Shown: positions 8,857 to 18,570, counted from the stretch's first letter. The stretch: 64,000 nt of DNA from Acidobacteriota bacterium (GCA_016213775.1 JACQZR010000248.1:1-64000), one strand, 5' to 3'. Notes: generated from the sequence alone by a model not told the origin. Translations and numbers: made by a program.

Positions 8857-9474
8857 ATGAGCATCAAAGCAAAAGTAGTTTTCTACAGCATGTACGGCCA
8901 CATCTACAAAATGGCGGAAGCGATCGCCGCCGGCGCACGGGAAGTAGAAGGCGTCGAAGTGGTTTTGCTGCAGGTGCCGGAACTCGTCCCCGACGCCGCC
9001 CTGGAACGCACCGGCGCCAAAGCCGCCCGTGCCGCGTTCGAGCACATCCCCGTTGCGACTCCCAACGATCTCGTCGATGCCCACGCCCTGATCTTCGGAA
9101 CCCCTACCCGCTTCGGCAACATGGCCGCGCAGATGCGCAACTTCTTCGATCAGACCGGTGGACTCTGGGCCAAAGGCGCGCTCATCGGCAAAGTGGGCAG
9201 CGTGTTCGCATCCACCGCCACGCAGCATGGCGGCCAGGAATCAACCCTCCTTTCCACCCATATCACGCTGCTCCATCATGGGCTGGTCGTGGTCGGGGTC
9301 CCGTATTCTGAAGTCCGTCAGAACTCCATGGCCGAGATTACAGGAGGCAGCCCCTACGGCGCCACCACCATCGCCGGCGGCGACGGCTCCCGCCAGCCAA
9401 GCGAGAACGAACTCGCCATCGCCCGATTCCAGGGCAAACACGTGGCCACCATCGCGAAGAAACACTTCAGCTAA
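8857..9474 (+). CDS. wrbA: NAD(P)H:quinone oxidoreductase, WrbA type
   Basis: The 205-residue flavodoxin-fold protein begins with [19 protein letters not shown], the FMN phosphate-binding loop. The family signature follows: [21 protein letters not shown] and [17 protein letters not shown]. WrbA reduces quinones by two electrons using NAD(P)H and FMN, protecting against redox cycling. It stands alone, with divergent or spaced neighbours on both sides. The 177 bases downstream hold no gene I can support. Confidence 0.95.
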   Translation: MSIKAKVVFYSMYGHIYKMAEAIAAGAREVEGVEVVLLQVPELVPDAALERTGAKAARAAFEHIPVATPNDLVDAHALIFGTPTRFGNMAAQMRNFFDQTGGLWAKGALIGKVGSVFASTATQHGGQESTLLSTHITLLHHGLVVVGVPYSEVRQNSMAEITGGSPYGATTIAGGDGSRQPSENELAIARFQGKHVATIAKKHFS

Positions 9475-9651
9475 TCGGCCGCCCAGCAGGGCGAGTCCAT
9501 TTCACCAATACGGCTTCAACGCCACCTGCATACCAGCGCGCAGCGCGCGATTCCATGGTGAACAAAGATATCAGCAAGTCATAGGGCACGCAAACAGGCC
9601 CACCCCGAGGCAGAGCTCGCTCCTGGCTTACCATGATCATTGACACCCATA

Positions 9652-10608
9652 ATGCCCACCGACGCCGTCATCCTCATGCCCCTTTTCAACGACTGGGATT
9701 CGGCATCCGTCCTCCTCGGTGACCTCGACAGCGCCTTCGCCGGTCATCGCGCGCGCGTCCTCATCGTCGACGATTGCTCCACCATGCCCGCCCCGCCATC
9801 CTTCCACACCACCAATCTCCACCCCATCGAGATCCTCCGGCTCCGCCGCAACCTCGGCCATCAGCGCGCGATCGCCGTCGGCCTCATTCACATCCACCAG
9901 AACATCGATTGCCGGGCCATCGTGTTAATGGACGCCGATGGCCAGGACCGCGCGGCCGACGCCCGCCGCCTCTTCAACGAGTGGCAAAACGCCGGCACCT
10001 CCCAGGTCGTCTTCGCCGAACGAGCCAAGCGCCTGGAAAATTGGATTTTCCGGTCGCTTTATCACCTGTACCGCTGGCTCCATCTCGTCCTTACCGGAGA
10101 TGCCGTCCGCGTCGGCAACTTCAGCGTAGTACCAGCATCCAAACTCACCCAGCTCGCTGTCATGCCCGAGCTCTGGAACCATTACGCCGCCGCGGTCATC
10201 CGCTCCCGCATCGGCATGCGTACAGTGCTCATCCCACGCGGCGCCAGGCTCCGCGGCCATACCCAGATGAACTATTCCAGCCTGATGCTCCATGGACTCA
10301 GCGCCTTCTTCGTCTATGGCGATATCATCGGCGCGCGGCTTCTCGCCGCGGTGGGCGTTCTGCTTTCCCTCGCCACCGCCGTCATTGCATCCGCAATCGC
10401 ATGGGCTATCAGCACCGGTCACGCCTTGCCACCGTGGGCAGCAGTTGCCGCTGGCGTGGCGATCATCGTGTTGCTCCAGGCGATCCTTGGCGCACTCGTA
10501 CTCGTCTTCACCGTCATCGGGAGTAGAGTCAACTTGAACTTCCTGCCAATACGGGATTGCCCGTATTTTGTCGAGTCTTTGCGCCCCCTCGCAACCACCT
10601 CCGAATAG
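9652..10608 (+). CDS. Family 2 glycosyltransferase with C-terminal membrane helices (polyprenyl-phosphate type)
   Basis: A GT-A nucleotide-sugar domain occupies the first two thirds: VILMPLFND, the VLIVDDCST loop and the metal-binding IVLMDADGQDRAA. Two long hydrophobic segments follow (LLAAVGVLLSLATAVIASAI and VAIIVLLQAILGALVLVFTV). This layout is that of dolichyl- or undecaprenyl-phosphate sugar transferases. ATG at 9652 is preferred over TTG at 9640. It lies 41 bases ahead of ispH in the same direction, so a role in glycosylating a hopanoid or polyprenyl lipid is possible, but it does not match a named hopanoid glycosyltransferase by inspection. Confidence 0.8.
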   Translation: MPTDAVILMPLFNDWDSASVLLGDLDSAFAGHRARVLIVDDCSTMPAPPSFHTTNLHPIEILRLRRNLGHQRAIAVGLIHIHQNIDCRAIVLMDADGQDRAADARRLFNEWQNAGTSQVVFAERAKRLENWIFRSLYHLYRWLHLVLTGDAVRVGNFSVVPASKLTQLAVMPELWNHYAAAVIRSRIGMRTVLIPRGARLRGHTQMNYSSLMLHGLSAFFVYGDIIGARLLAAVGVLLSLATAVIASAIAWAISTGHALPPWAAVAAGVAIIVLLQAILGALVLVFTVIGSRVNLNFLPIRDCPYFVESLRPLATTSE

Positions 10609-10630
10609 CACCGTACCCCGGCGAGGTTGC

Positions 10631-10636
10631 TATACT
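10631..10636 (+). promoter_or_regulatory. Possible -10 element ahead of ispH
   Basis: TATACT at 10631-10636 lies in the 41-base gap before ispH and would place a start point shortly before the ATG at 10650. No convincing -35 hexamer is seen 17 bases upstream, so this is weak. Confidence 0.25.
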
Positions 10637-10649
10637 GATGAGATAAGAT

Positions 10650-11645
10650 ATGCATTCCAGTCCTGGGACTAGTGCAGCTTCGCCGCAAAGGCGAATCCTG
10701 CTCATCACTCCTCGTGGATTTTGCGCTGGTGTCGTACGGGCAATCGATGTGGTGAAGATCGCGCTGGAGGCTTTCGGCGCTCCGATCTACGTGCGCAAGG
10801 AAATCGTGCACAACAAACACGTCGTCGAGGAGCTTCGTTGCGCCGGAGCCGTCTTCGTCGAGGAACTCGCTGAAGTTCCCCAGGGCGCTCGTGTCATCTT
10901 CAGCGCCCACGGAGTTTCGCCTGCCGTTCGCCAACAAGCCAAACTGCGCGGGCTCTCCGTCATTGACGCAACCTGCCCGCTCGTCACCAAGGTTCACCTC
11001 GAGGCTGTCCGCTACGCCAAGCGCGGCTACACTATCATTCTTATCGGCCATAAGGACCACGACGAGGTTGTCGGCACCCTCGGCGAAGCCCCCAACGCAA
11101 CCATCCTCGTCGAAACGGAAGAGGACGTCGACCGCCTCGACATCGCCGACCCTTCGCGCATGGTCTTTCTCACACAGACCACCCTCAGCATCGAGGAAAC
11201 CACCGGCATCATCGCCCGCCTCAAAGAGCGCTTCCCCTCGATCCAGGGTCCTCCGGCGCAGGACATTTGTTACGCCACGGAAAACCGTCAACAGGCTGTC
11301 AAAGCCGTTGCCCCGCGCTGTCAGGCGCTTCTTGTCATTGGCTCCCGCAACAGTTCGAATTCGCGCCGCCTCGTCGAGGTGTGCGAGAACAACGGCGTGC
11401 GGTCTTATCTACTAGATGACGCCGCCGAAATCGACCCCGCCTGGCTGGCTGGAGTCGACACGGTGGCGGTCACCGCCGGGGCTTCCGCCCCCGAACATCT
11501 GGTTCAGGATTTGATCGCCGCGCTCCAATCCAAACATGGTTTCAGCGACGTAGAAGAAGTCGAAATCAAAGAGGAAGATGTGCGGTTCATCCTGCCAACG
11601 GAACTCCTCCCGCACGCTTCCCGTCTTACTACTATCACCGTATGA
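10650..11645 (+). CDS. ispH: 4-hydroxy-3-methylbut-2-enyl diphosphate reductase
   Basis: IspH carries out the last step of the MEP pathway, making IPP and DMAPP with a [4Fe-4S] cluster. The three cluster cysteines are present in their family motifs: RGFCAGVVRA (Cys25), DATCPLVTK (Cys109) and DICYATENRQ (Cys207). SAHGVSP and IGHKDHDE carry the conserved substrate-binding histidines. The 331-residue length is normal. Its stop overlaps the start of the squalene-hopene cyclase gene, so isoprenoid supply is co-expressed with hopanoid synthesis. Its cluster need is notable beside the ISC operon 9 kb downstream. Confidence 0.96.
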   Translation: MHSSPGTSAASPQRRILLITPRGFCAGVVRAIDVVKIALEAFGAPIYVRKEIVHNKHVVEELRCAGAVFVEELAEVPQGARVIFSAHGVSPAVRQQAKLRGLSVIDATCPLVTKVHLEAVRYAKRGYTIILIGHKDHDEVVGTLGEAPNATILVETEEDVDRLDIADPSRMVFLTQTTLSIEETTGIIARLKERFPSIQGPPAQDICYATENRQQAVKAVAPRCQALLVIGSRNSSNSRRLVEVCENNGVRSYLLDDAAEIDPAWLAGVDTVAVTAGASAPEHLVQDLIAALQSKHGFSDVEEVEIKEEDVRFILPTELLPHASRLTTITV

Positions 11646-13573
11646 TGCCAGGACTCCAGGTTGCCGACGGTTTGCTCGCCCATGCGACGCACTCAGCGCG
11701 CCGCGCCGTCGACGCGCTCTTGCGGATGCGCGGCCCGGAAGGCTACTGGTGGGCCGACCTCACTGCCGACACCACACTCGAGTCGGACTTCATCCTCCTC
11801 CAGTTGTGGATGTATCCACCCAAGGGCACCCACTGGAATCCCCCCACGCGTCATTTGGTAGACCGGGCGGTTGCCTCGATACTCGCCCGTCAACTCCCTG
11901 ACGGCGGCTTCAACATTTATCAAAAAGGCCCCTCCGAAATCAGCGCCTCGGTGAAAGCCTACTTCGCGCTCAAAGTCTCCGGCCTCTCCCCTGACGATCC
12001 CCGTATGACGAAGCTGCGCGATCGCATTCTTGCCCTCGGCGGCCTCCAGCGCGCCAACAGCTACGTCAAAATCAACCTCAGCCTCTTCGGTCTGTACCCG
12101 CGCGAATTCGTCCCCTCCGTCCCGCCCGAGCTGATGCTCATGGGAAACGTGATCTACGAAATGTCCTCCTGGACCCGCGCCATCGTCATCCCCCTCTCGA
12201 TCGTGCACGCCTCCAACCCGATGCGGCCGGTGCCCGAAGGCTTCCACATCGACGAAATCCACGCGCCCGGCGTCAGCTTCGCATTCCCGGGCGGCGGCAA
12301 CCTGATCAGTTGGAAGACCCTCTTCCACACCGTGGACAAGTTCCTCAAGCACTGGGAACGCTTTGCTCCTCGGTCCATCCGCCGCAAGGCAATGGAAAAG
12401 GCACTCGCCTGGTCGCTCGAACGCACCAGAAATACCCACGGACTCGCGGCAATCTACCCACCGATGCAGTACCTGATCATGGCCCTCGATTGCATGGGCG
12501 TCCCGCGCGACAATCCCGATCACATCGAAGCCCAGAAGCAGTTTGAAAACCTCATGGTGAACGATGAGCGTGGCTTCTTCTTCCAACCCTGCTTCTCGCC
12601 CGTGTGGGACACTGCCATCGCTGCCTTCGCAGTCGGCGAAACCGGACTTGCTCCAAAAGACGCCATGCGCAACACCGCGGATTGGCTCCTCACCAAGGAA
12701 GTCCGCCGCCCCGGTGACTGGTGCTACAAGCGCCCCGGCGTCGAGCCCTCCGGCTGGTACTTCGAATTCGCCAACGAGTTCTACCCCGACATCGACGACA
12801 CTGCCATGGTGCTCATGGGGCTGAAGCATGCCCGCGCCAGCAACGCCGCCCATCATCAGACGGTTATTGACCGCGCGGTCAAATGGCTGCTCGCCATGCA
12901 ATCCTCCGATGGCGGCTGGGCTGCCTTCGATGCCGACAACAATTGGCAGTTCCTAGCCGACGTGCCCTTTGCCGATCACAACGCGATGCTCGACCCCACC
13001 TGCCCGGACATCACGGGCCGCGTGATGGAAGCGCTCGCCATGCACGGCGTCCCGGCGGATCATCCCACCATGCAGCGCGGGGCGGCGTTTCTTCGCGCCA
13101 CCCAGGAAGCCGACGGGAGCTGGTATGGACGCTGGGGCGTTGACTACATCTACGGTACATTCCTCGCTCTCCGGGGCCTCCGCGCCGCCGGCGAGAGCGA
13201 CCGCGAAGCTCACATCCTCCGCGCCGGCGAATGGCTCCGCGCCATCCAGAACGCTGATGGCGGCTGGGGCGAATCCTGCGAAAGCTACGACCGCAAGACC
13301 TTCGTTGCCGCCCCCAGCACCCCATCACAAACCGCCTGGGCCGTCCTCGGTCTCCTTGCCAGTGGCGATGACATCTCCGAGAGCGTGCGCAAAGGCATCG
13401 AATTCCTCATCGACACTCAGAAGCCTGATGGAACGTGGGATGAAGAGCTCGCCACCGGAACCGGATTCCCCAGGGTGTTCTACCTCACCTACCACCTCTA
13501 CCGCAAGTCCTTCCCGACGCTGGCTCTGGCAGCGTTCCTCAAACGGAAGAACGCCGAATTCTCCAGAGCCTGA
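11642..13573 (+). CDS. shc: Squalene-hopene cyclase
   Basis: The 643-residue protein has the catalytic DxDD motif as DIDD at residues 383-386 (within FYPDIDDTAMVLMGL), which protonates squalene to start the polycyclisation to hopene/hopanol. Several QW repeats are visible (QLPDGGFNIY, QSSDGGWAAFDADN, QEADGSWYGRWG, QNADGGWGE, QKPDGTWDE). It is a monotopic inner-membrane enzyme. Start ATG 11642 overlaps the ispH stop; ATG 11645 is equally possible. The downstream gap of 33 bases holds a Shine-Dalgarno-like AAAGGAG for hpnH. Confidence 0.97.
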   Translation: MMPGLQVADGLLAHATHSARRAVDALLRMRGPEGYWWADLTADTTLESDFILLQLWMYPPKGTHWNPPTRHLVDRAVASILARQLPDGGFNIYQKGPSEISASVKAYFALKVSGLSPDDPRMTKLRDRILALGGLQRANSYVKINLSLFGLYPREFVPSVPPELMLMGNVIYEMSSWTRAIVIPLSIVHASNPMRPVPEGFHIDEIHAPGVSFAFPGGGNLISWKTLFHTVDKFLKHWERFAPRSIRRKAMEKALAWSLERTRNTHGLAAIYPPMQYLIMALDCMGVPRDNPDHIEAQKQFENLMVNDERGFFFQPCFSPVWDTAIAAFAVGETGLAPKDAMRNTADWLLTKEVRRPGDWCYKRPGVEPSGWYFEFANEFYPDIDDTAMVLMGLKHARASNAAHHQTVIDRAVKWLLAMQSSDGGWAAFDADNNWQFLADVPFADHNAMLDPTCPDITGRVMEALAMHGVPADHPTMQRGAAFLRATQEADGSWYGRWGVDYIYGTFLALRGLRAAGESDREAHILRAGEWLRAIQNADGGWGESCESYDRKTFVAAPSTPSQTAWAVLGLLASGDDISESVRKGIEFLIDTQKPDGTWDEELATGTGFPRVFYLTYHLYRKSFPTLALAAFLKRKNAEFSRA

Positions 13574-13606
13574 CCGAGCATCACAAAGGAGCGAAACATA
13601 AGCCGA

Positions 13607-14713
13607 ATGCGATTCCCACTAGCCATGACCACCGGGCTCGCCACCTACATCATGAAGAACAAGATGCGGCCCCGTCCTGAGTGGCAGGTGAACAAGTCGG
13701 TCGTCAGCGAATCCAACCCGTTCAAAATCATCTACACGATGAAGACCGATACGGCTCGCCAACCGCACCCTCTCATCCACAAGCGCTTCCCGCTGGTGCT
13801 GATGCTCGAACCGCTCCACACCTGCAACCTCACCTGTACCGGTTGCGGTCGCATCCGCGAGTACGAATCCACCATCACTCAGAAGCTCACTCTTGACCAG
13901 TGCCTCAAAGCCGTTGATGAGTGCGGCGCCCCCATGGTTTCCATCTGCGGCGGCGAACCCCTGCTCTATCCCGAAATCGGCGGCCTTGTCGCCGGCATCA
14001 TGCAGCGCGGCCTCTCCTGCTACCTCTGCACCAACGGCATGTTCATTCAGCGCCGCCTCAAGGATCTCACTCCGCACGACCTGTTCTTCTTCAATGTCCA
14101 CCTGGACGGCATGGAAAAGAATCACGATCTCGCGGTGGAACGCGACGGCGTATTCAAGGAAGCCATCGCCGGCATCCGGGCAGCCAAGGCCGCGGGCTTC
14201 AAGGTCGTCACCAATACGACGGTCTACAAAGAGACCGACATGAACGAAATCGAAGAACTCTTCACTTACCTGAAGCAGTTCCACGTCGACGGTCACACGA
14301 TCGCGCCGGCCTACGGCTACTCAGCCGTTAACGACCGCGAAATCTTCATGACCCGCGACGACATTCACAAGAAATTCGAACACATCGAGCGGATGTCCAA
14401 AGTCTATCCGCTCCAGACTTCGCCGGTTTACATGGACTTCCTCCAGGGGAAACGTGAACTTCCCTGCACCGCTTGGGGCAATCCCACCTACAACGTCAAG
14501 GGCTGGAAAGGCCCCTGCTATCTGATTACCGACGCCCACCACAACACATTCGAGGAGTTCATGACACAGACGCCGTGGGATCAGTATGGTCCCGGCGCTG
14601 ATCCGCGCTGCGAACATTGTATGATGCACTGTGGCTTTGAGCCGTCGGCGGCTTTCGGCATCAATTCGAAGGTCAGCGACCCGTTCCGGTTGCTGAGTTG
14701 GATGCTGCGTTAG
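13607..14713 (+). CDS. hpnH: Adenosylhopane synthase, radical SAM
   Basis: HpnH uses radical SAM chemistry to join the 5'-deoxyadenosyl group to diploptene, giving adenosylhopane, the first side-chain step. The cluster motif C-x3-C-x2-C is at Cys73, Cys77 and Cys80 (HTCNLTCTGCGRI). SICGGEPLLYPEI is the typical SAM-contacting GGEP segment. The preceding FPLVLMLEPL and the C-terminal cysteine-rich CEHCMMHCGFEPS are characteristic of HpnH. The length of 368 residues is normal. The gene sits inside the hopanoid operon, directly after the cyclase whose product it uses. Confidence 0.95.
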   Translation: MRFPLAMTTGLATYIMKNKMRPRPEWQVNKSVVSESNPFKIIYTMKTDTARQPHPLIHKRFPLVLMLEPLHTCNLTCTGCGRIREYESTITQKLTLDQCLKAVDECGAPMVSICGGEPLLYPEIGGLVAGIMQRGLSCYLCTNGMFIQRRLKDLTPHDLFFFNVHLDGMEKNHDLAVERDGVFKEAIAGIRAAKAAGFKVVTNTTVYKETDMNEIEELFTYLKQFHVDGHTIAPAYGYSAVNDREIFMTRDDIHKKFEHIERMSKVYPLQTSPVYMDFLQGKRELPCTAWGNPTYNVKGWKGPCYLITDAHHNTFEEFMTQTPWDQYGPGADPRCEHCMMHCGFEPSAAFGINSKVSDPFRLLSWMLR

Positions 14714-14738
14714 TCGCGGCACCTGCGGTAGGTCCAAG

Positions 14739-15716
14739 TTGAAACCAGTTCTGGTGACGGGGGTTACAGGGTTCATTGGCTGGCACGTGGCAAAGCAGCT
14801 CATCGAGCGCGGCGAGCAGGTTCGTGCGCTTGTTCGCTCCACCAGCCGTGTCTCCGGACTGCCACAGATCGAAGCCTTCACCGGTGATCTGCGTGATGCC
14901 GCTTCACTCCAACGCGCCGTCGCCGGCTGCTCCACCGTCTATCACATCGCGGCCGATTACCGCCTCTTCACGCGCAAACCCGAGGAGATGTACGCCTCCA
15001 ACGTCGATGGGACCCGCAACCTCCTCAGCGCGGCTCGTCAGGCCTCCGTCGACCGCATCGTCTACACCAGCACCGTCGGTTGCATCGGGATCCCCCTCAA
15101 CGGCATCGGAGACGAATCCATGCCGGTAACCATTCAAGCCATGACGGGACACTACAAACGATCGAAGTTCCTCGCCGAGCGCGTCGCCCTCGAAGCCGCC
15201 TCCGCTGGCGATCCCGTCGTCATCGTCAACCCCACCGCTCCCGTCGGCGATCACGATGTCAAACCCACTCCTACCGGCAAGATCATCGTCGATTTCCTCC
15301 GCCGCGACATGCCTGCTTTTATCGACACGGGATTAAATCTGGTGGATGTGCGGGATACAGCAAGAGGACACCTGCTCGCCGCTGATAAGGGAAGACCCGG
15401 CGAGCGCTACATCCTGGGTTGCGAGAACCTCACCCTTCGCGCGATTCTGGAACGTTTAGAAAGGTTGAGTGGATTGCCTGCGCCGCGTATACGGATTCCC
15501 TACGCCGTGGCCTACCTCGCGGGCGTGTGCAGCACTGCCTGGGCTAGTGTCACCGGCGCCGAGCCCCGCGCGCCGCTGGAGGGCGTGCGAATGGCCCGCA
15601 AGAAGATGTTCGTGACCGCTGAAAAAGCCCGCCGCGAATTGGGCTTCGTTCCCGGTCCCGTCGATGGTGCACTCGAACGCGCCATCAACTGGTTCCAGGC
15701 CAATGGGTATTGTTGA
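14739..15716 (+). CDS. hpnA: Hopanoid-associated NAD-dependent epimerase/dehydratase family sugar reductase
   Basis: This extended short-chain dehydrogenase has the Rossmann motif VTGVTGFIGWHVA at the N-terminus. The central YTSTVGCIG and GHYKRSKFLAE supply the Ser/Tyr/Lys catalytic set, with Tyr and Lys in YKRSK. HpnA is regularly found with hpnB/C/D/H in hopanoid clusters, but its reaction is not settled. The start is a TTG at 14739, chosen because MKPVLVTGVTGFIG begins exactly where the family begins and no ATG lies nearby. The distance to hpnG is three bases. Confidence 0.88.
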   Translation: MKPVLVTGVTGFIGWHVAKQLIERGEQVRALVRSTSRVSGLPQIEAFTGDLRDAASLQRAVAGCSTVYHIAADYRLFTRKPEEMYASNVDGTRNLLSAARQASVDRIVYTSTVGCIGIPLNGIGDESMPVTIQAMTGHYKRSKFLAERVALEAASAGDPVVIVNPTAPVGDHDVKPTPTGKIIVDFLRRDMPAFIDTGLNLVDVRDTARGHLLAADKGRPGERYILGCENLTLRAILERLERLSGLPAPRIRIPYAVAYLAGVCSTAWASVTGAEPRAPLEGVRMARKKMFVTAEKARRELGFVPGPVDGALERAINWFQANGYC

Positions 15717-15719
15717 GGA

Positions 15720-16409
15720 ATGATTCTGATGGTTGCCGCTGACCGCTACGAATTTACGGGGATTGAATCGCATGGTAGCGACTGGCGCCGTCTTGCCTGG
15801 CCCGTCGGCTATGCCGCCCAAGGCTCTATCGGCAACACACCTGTCACGCTCGTCGCCAACGGCCCCGGCCCCGCCTTGGCCCGCGCCGCCGTCGATAGCG
15901 CCTTCTCCCACGCCTCCTACAAAGCCGTTGTCAGCACCGGCGTTTGTGGCGCGCTACGGCCTTCCCTGCGCGTCGGCGATGTCGTCGTCGCCGCCGAAGT
16001 CCTGGACTCAGCTTCCGGCCGCCGTTTCGCCTGCGCACCTTTCGGTGGAGCATCCGGTGACGCCGTCGTAGTCAGCCAGGATCGCGTAGCCTGCACCATC
16101 GAAGAAAAACGTGCCCTCGCCTCCTCCGGCACCATCGTCGAGATGGAAGCCGGCGCTGTCGCCGCCCGCGCCAATGACGCCGGCATCCCCTTTTCCTGCA
16201 TCCGCGCCGTGAGCGATAGCGCCTCCGATGCCATGCCGCTCGATTTCAATCTGTTCCGTGATTCCCAAGGCCGCTTCCGCCGTGGCGCCATCGCCGCTGC
16301 CGCCTTGGCCCGTCCGTTTTCGCGCGTTCCCGCGCTGTTCCGTTTGCAACGCAACGCCACTTTCGCGTCCGCCAAGCTGGGAGAGTTCTTTGCCAACTGC
16401 AGTCTCTAG
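15720..16409 (+). CDS. hpnG: Hopanoid-associated nucleoside phosphorylase (adenosylhopane to ribosylhopane)
   Basis: The protein is a 229-residue member of the purine nucleoside phosphorylase/MTA-SAH nucleosidase fold. AVVSTGVCGALRPSLRVGDVVVA is the conserved glycine-rich core and GTIVEMEAGAVAARANDAGI carries the ribose-binding MExG-like segment. HpnG removes adenine from adenosylhopane, leaving (phospho)ribosylhopane. Its place right after hpnH and hpnA supports that role rather than general purine salvage. The match to HpnG rests on fold motifs plus context. Confidence 0.85.
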   Translation: MILMVAADRYEFTGIESHGSDWRRLAWPVGYAAQGSIGNTPVTLVANGPGPALARAAVDSAFSHASYKAVVSTGVCGALRPSLRVGDVVVAAEVLDSASGRRFACAPFGGASGDAVVVSQDRVACTIEEKRALASSGTIVEMEAGAVAARANDAGIPFSCIRAVSDSASDAMPLDFNLFRDSQGRFRRGAIAAAALARPFSRVPALFRLQRNATFASAKLGEFFANCSL

Positions 16410-16413
16410 CACG

Positions 16414-17514
16414 ATGCCGACCGGCGAGCCATCCCTGTCGCCGGTCCCGCAGACCATGCGCGCCGCCGTCTATCGCGGCGATAGCCGTATTGCTATCGAG
16501 TCCGTCGATACGCCCTGCATCGGTCCCGGCGAATTGCTCGTTCGCGTGGAAAGCTGCGGCATCTGCCACACCGACCTCAAGAAGGTCGAGCACAACCTCC
16601 TGTCACCTCCCCGCATCTACGGCCACGAGACCGCGGGAGTCGTGGTCGCTGCCGGCGAAGGCGTCAGCAGATTCCGCGCCGGCGACAGGGTGATTGCATT
16701 CCACCACATTCCATGTGGAAAATGTTTTTATTGCCACAAGCGCCTGTACGCCCAATGCCCCGTCTACAAGAAGGTGGGTATAACCGCCGGCTTCGAGCCC
16801 GCCGGCGGCGGTTTCGCGCAGTACATCCGCATCATGGATTGGATTGTCGACCGCGGCGTCGAAAGAATTCCGGATGGTGTCACCTATGACATCGCCTGCT
16901 TCGTCGAGCCCCTCAACACCTGCCATAAAGCCGTTACGATCGCCTCCCCTCAACCTGGAGAACTGGCGCTCGTGCTCGGTCAGGGTCCCATTGGGCTCAT
17001 CTTCACCTCATTGGTTCAGCGCACGGGGGCGACGGTCTTGACTACCGATACCTTCGAAGCCCGCCGTGCCCTTTCGCTCCGCTTCGGTGCCGGGTCCAGC
17101 TTTGACCCGCGCTTGGCAGACCTCCCCGCCGAAGCCGCTCGCCTTACCGCCGGTCGCGGCGCCGACGTCGTTTTCGTCTGCGCTTCCGCCCCCGGCATCG
17201 TCGAACAGGCATTCCGGGCCTCGCGACCCGGTAGCCGGATATTGTTATTCGCGCAGACTTCGCACAAAGAACGGATCGATGTTTCCGGTGCGGACATCTG
17301 TGTAGGAGAGAGAACCTTGTTCGGCGCCTACAGCGCCGATGTGGACCTGCAAGCCGAGTCGGCGCGCCTTGTTTTCAGTGGCGAGGTCCCCGTTGCGGAC
17401 CTCATCAGCCACCGTGTCGCGCTTGACGAGATTGAGGCCGGGATGGACAGGGCTTTGCATCCTGATGCCAAATCGTTGAAAATAATTGTTCAGCCCCAGA
17501 GGACGACAAAGTGA
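16414..17514 (+). CDS. Zinc-dependent medium-chain alcohol dehydrogenase, hopanoid operon member 1
   Basis: The N-terminal GroES-like domain carries the catalytic-zinc residues (SCGICHTD and YGHETAGVV) and a structural zinc lobe of four cysteines ([15 protein letters not shown]). The Rossmann half carries [13 protein letters not shown]. The cofactor is probably NAD(H) or NADP(H). ATG 16414 follows the hpnG stop by four bases; ATG 16456 (MRAAVYRGD) would start exactly at the family's usual N-terminus and may be the true start. The stop overlaps the GTG start of a second, divergent enzyme of the same family. It is embedded between hpnG and hpnC, so a hopanoid substrate is likely, such as the open-chain aldehyde of ribosylhopane; that is inference. 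Confidence 0.85.
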   Translation: MPTGEPSLSPVPQTMRAAVYRGDSRIAIESVDTPCIGPGELLVRVESCGICHTDLKKVEHNLLSPPRIYGHETAGVVVAAGEGVSRFRAGDRVIAFHHIPCGKCFYCHKRLYAQCPVYKKVGITAGFEPAGGGFAQYIRIMDWIVDRGVERIPDGVTYDIACFVEPLNTCHKAVTIASPQPGELALVLGQGPIGLIFTSLVQRTGATVLTTDTFEARRALSLRFGAGSSFDPRLADLPAEAARLTAGRGADVVFVCASAPGIVEQAFRASRPGSRILLFAQTSHKERIDVSGADICVGERTLFGAYSADVDLQAESARLVFSGEVPVADLISHRVALDEIEAGMDRALHPDAKSLKIIVQPQRTTK

Positions 17515-18551
17515 ATAATCAGATGATGGCGGCCGTCCTGTACGGCAAGGAAAGCCTGCAGATCGAGCCGGTTGCCGTTCCACAAATTGGTCCCGACGAC
17601 ATCCTGGTACGGGTACGGGCCGCGCTTACCTGCGGTACCGACGTGAAGGTGTTCCGGCGGGGCTATCACGCCCGCATGATTGTGCCCCCGGCACTGTTCG
17701 GCCACGAACTGGCCGGCGACATCGTCGCCGTGGGCCAGAACGTGCGTACATTCCATCCCGGCCAGCGCGTCGTTTCCGCCAACTCCGCTCCTTGCGGCAA
17801 CTGTTTCTATTGCAGAAAGAACAAAGAGAACCTTTGCGAAGACCTCATCTTCAATAACGGAGCGTACGCCGAATACATCCGCATCCCCAGCCGCATCGTT
17901 CAGAAGAATACCTACGAGATCCCCGCCCACATCACCTATCAGGACGCAGCTCTGATTGAGCCCCTCGCCTGTGTCATGCGCGGCCTCGAGGAATGCGGCC
18001 TGGAGAATCTCGATACCATTTCCGTCATCGGCCTCGGCCCGATCGGCCTTATGTTCGTTCGCCTCGCCAAAGTCTACGGAGCCCGCGTCATCGCTATCGG
18101 CCGCCGCAAGTCGCAGCTCGATCGCGCCGCTCGCATGGGCGCCAACGATCTCCTCTGTACCGCCGACGATTACGATCATGCCGCTCATGTCCGCCATCTC
18201 ACCGGCGGACGCGGCGTCGATGTCGCCATTGAAGCAGTCGGCACGCCCGAAACGTGGCAACTCGCGGCACGCATGGTCCGCCGCGGGGGCACCGTCAACT
18301 TCTTCGGCGGCTGCCCCTCCGATAGCGCCGTCGCCCTCGATACCAACCTCCTCCACTATTCCGAAATCACCTGCAAGGCCAGCTTCCATCACACTCCGGC
18401 CTATATTCAAAAAGCTCTCGATGCCGTCAGCAGGCTCGACATCACCGCCGCCGATTTCGTCAATCGGGAAGAGCCGCTCTCCAACCTGCTGGAAGTGATG
18501 CGCCATCTCATGAGCCACAACGGCCACATGAAAACCGCCATCATCCCCTAG
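17511..18551 (+). CDS. Zinc-dependent medium-chain alcohol dehydrogenase, hopanoid operon member 2
   Basis: This 346-residue protein has the same two-domain plan as its upstream neighbour: catalytic zinc site TCGTDVK with FGHELAGDIV, structural zinc cysteines CGNCFYCRKNKENLC, and nucleotide-binding VIGLGPIGLMFVRLAK. The two proteins are clearly different in sequence, so they are not a recent tandem duplication. The GTG start is four-base overlapped (GTGA) with the preceding stop. The pair may act as a heteromer or on successive steps. It could also belong to sorbitol/threonine dehydrogenase-like enzymes of unrelated function, but the tight operon argues for hopanoid chemistry. Confidence 0.85.
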   Translation: MNNQMMAAVLYGKESLQIEPVAVPQIGPDDILVRVRAALTCGTDVKVFRRGYHARMIVPPALFGHELAGDIVAVGQNVRTFHPGQRVVSANSAPCGNCFYCRKNKENLCEDLIFNNGAYAEYIRIPSRIVQKNTYEIPAHITYQDAALIEPLACVMRGLEECGLENLDTISVIGLGPIGLMFVRLAKVYGARVIAIGRRKSQLDRAARMGANDLLCTADDYDHAAHVRHLTGGRGVDVAIEAVGTPETWQLAARMVRRGGTVNFFGGCPSDSAVALDTNLLHYSEITCKASFHHTPAYIQKALDAVSRLDITAADFVNREEPLSNLLEVMRHLMSHNGHMKTAIIP

Positions 18552-18570
18552 CCCCCGGGGCCCGACTCCT

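Noticed and set aside
9535-9550. GCGCGCAGCGCGCG stretch in the gap after wrbA
   Set aside because: Simple CG-rich self-complementary stretch without T-run or promoter context; no function can be supported.
16228-16413. Upstream extension of the first hopanoid-operon dehydrogenase
   Set aside because: The extension overlaps hpnG in another frame and has no dehydrogenase similarity; the family N-terminus starts at 16414-16456.
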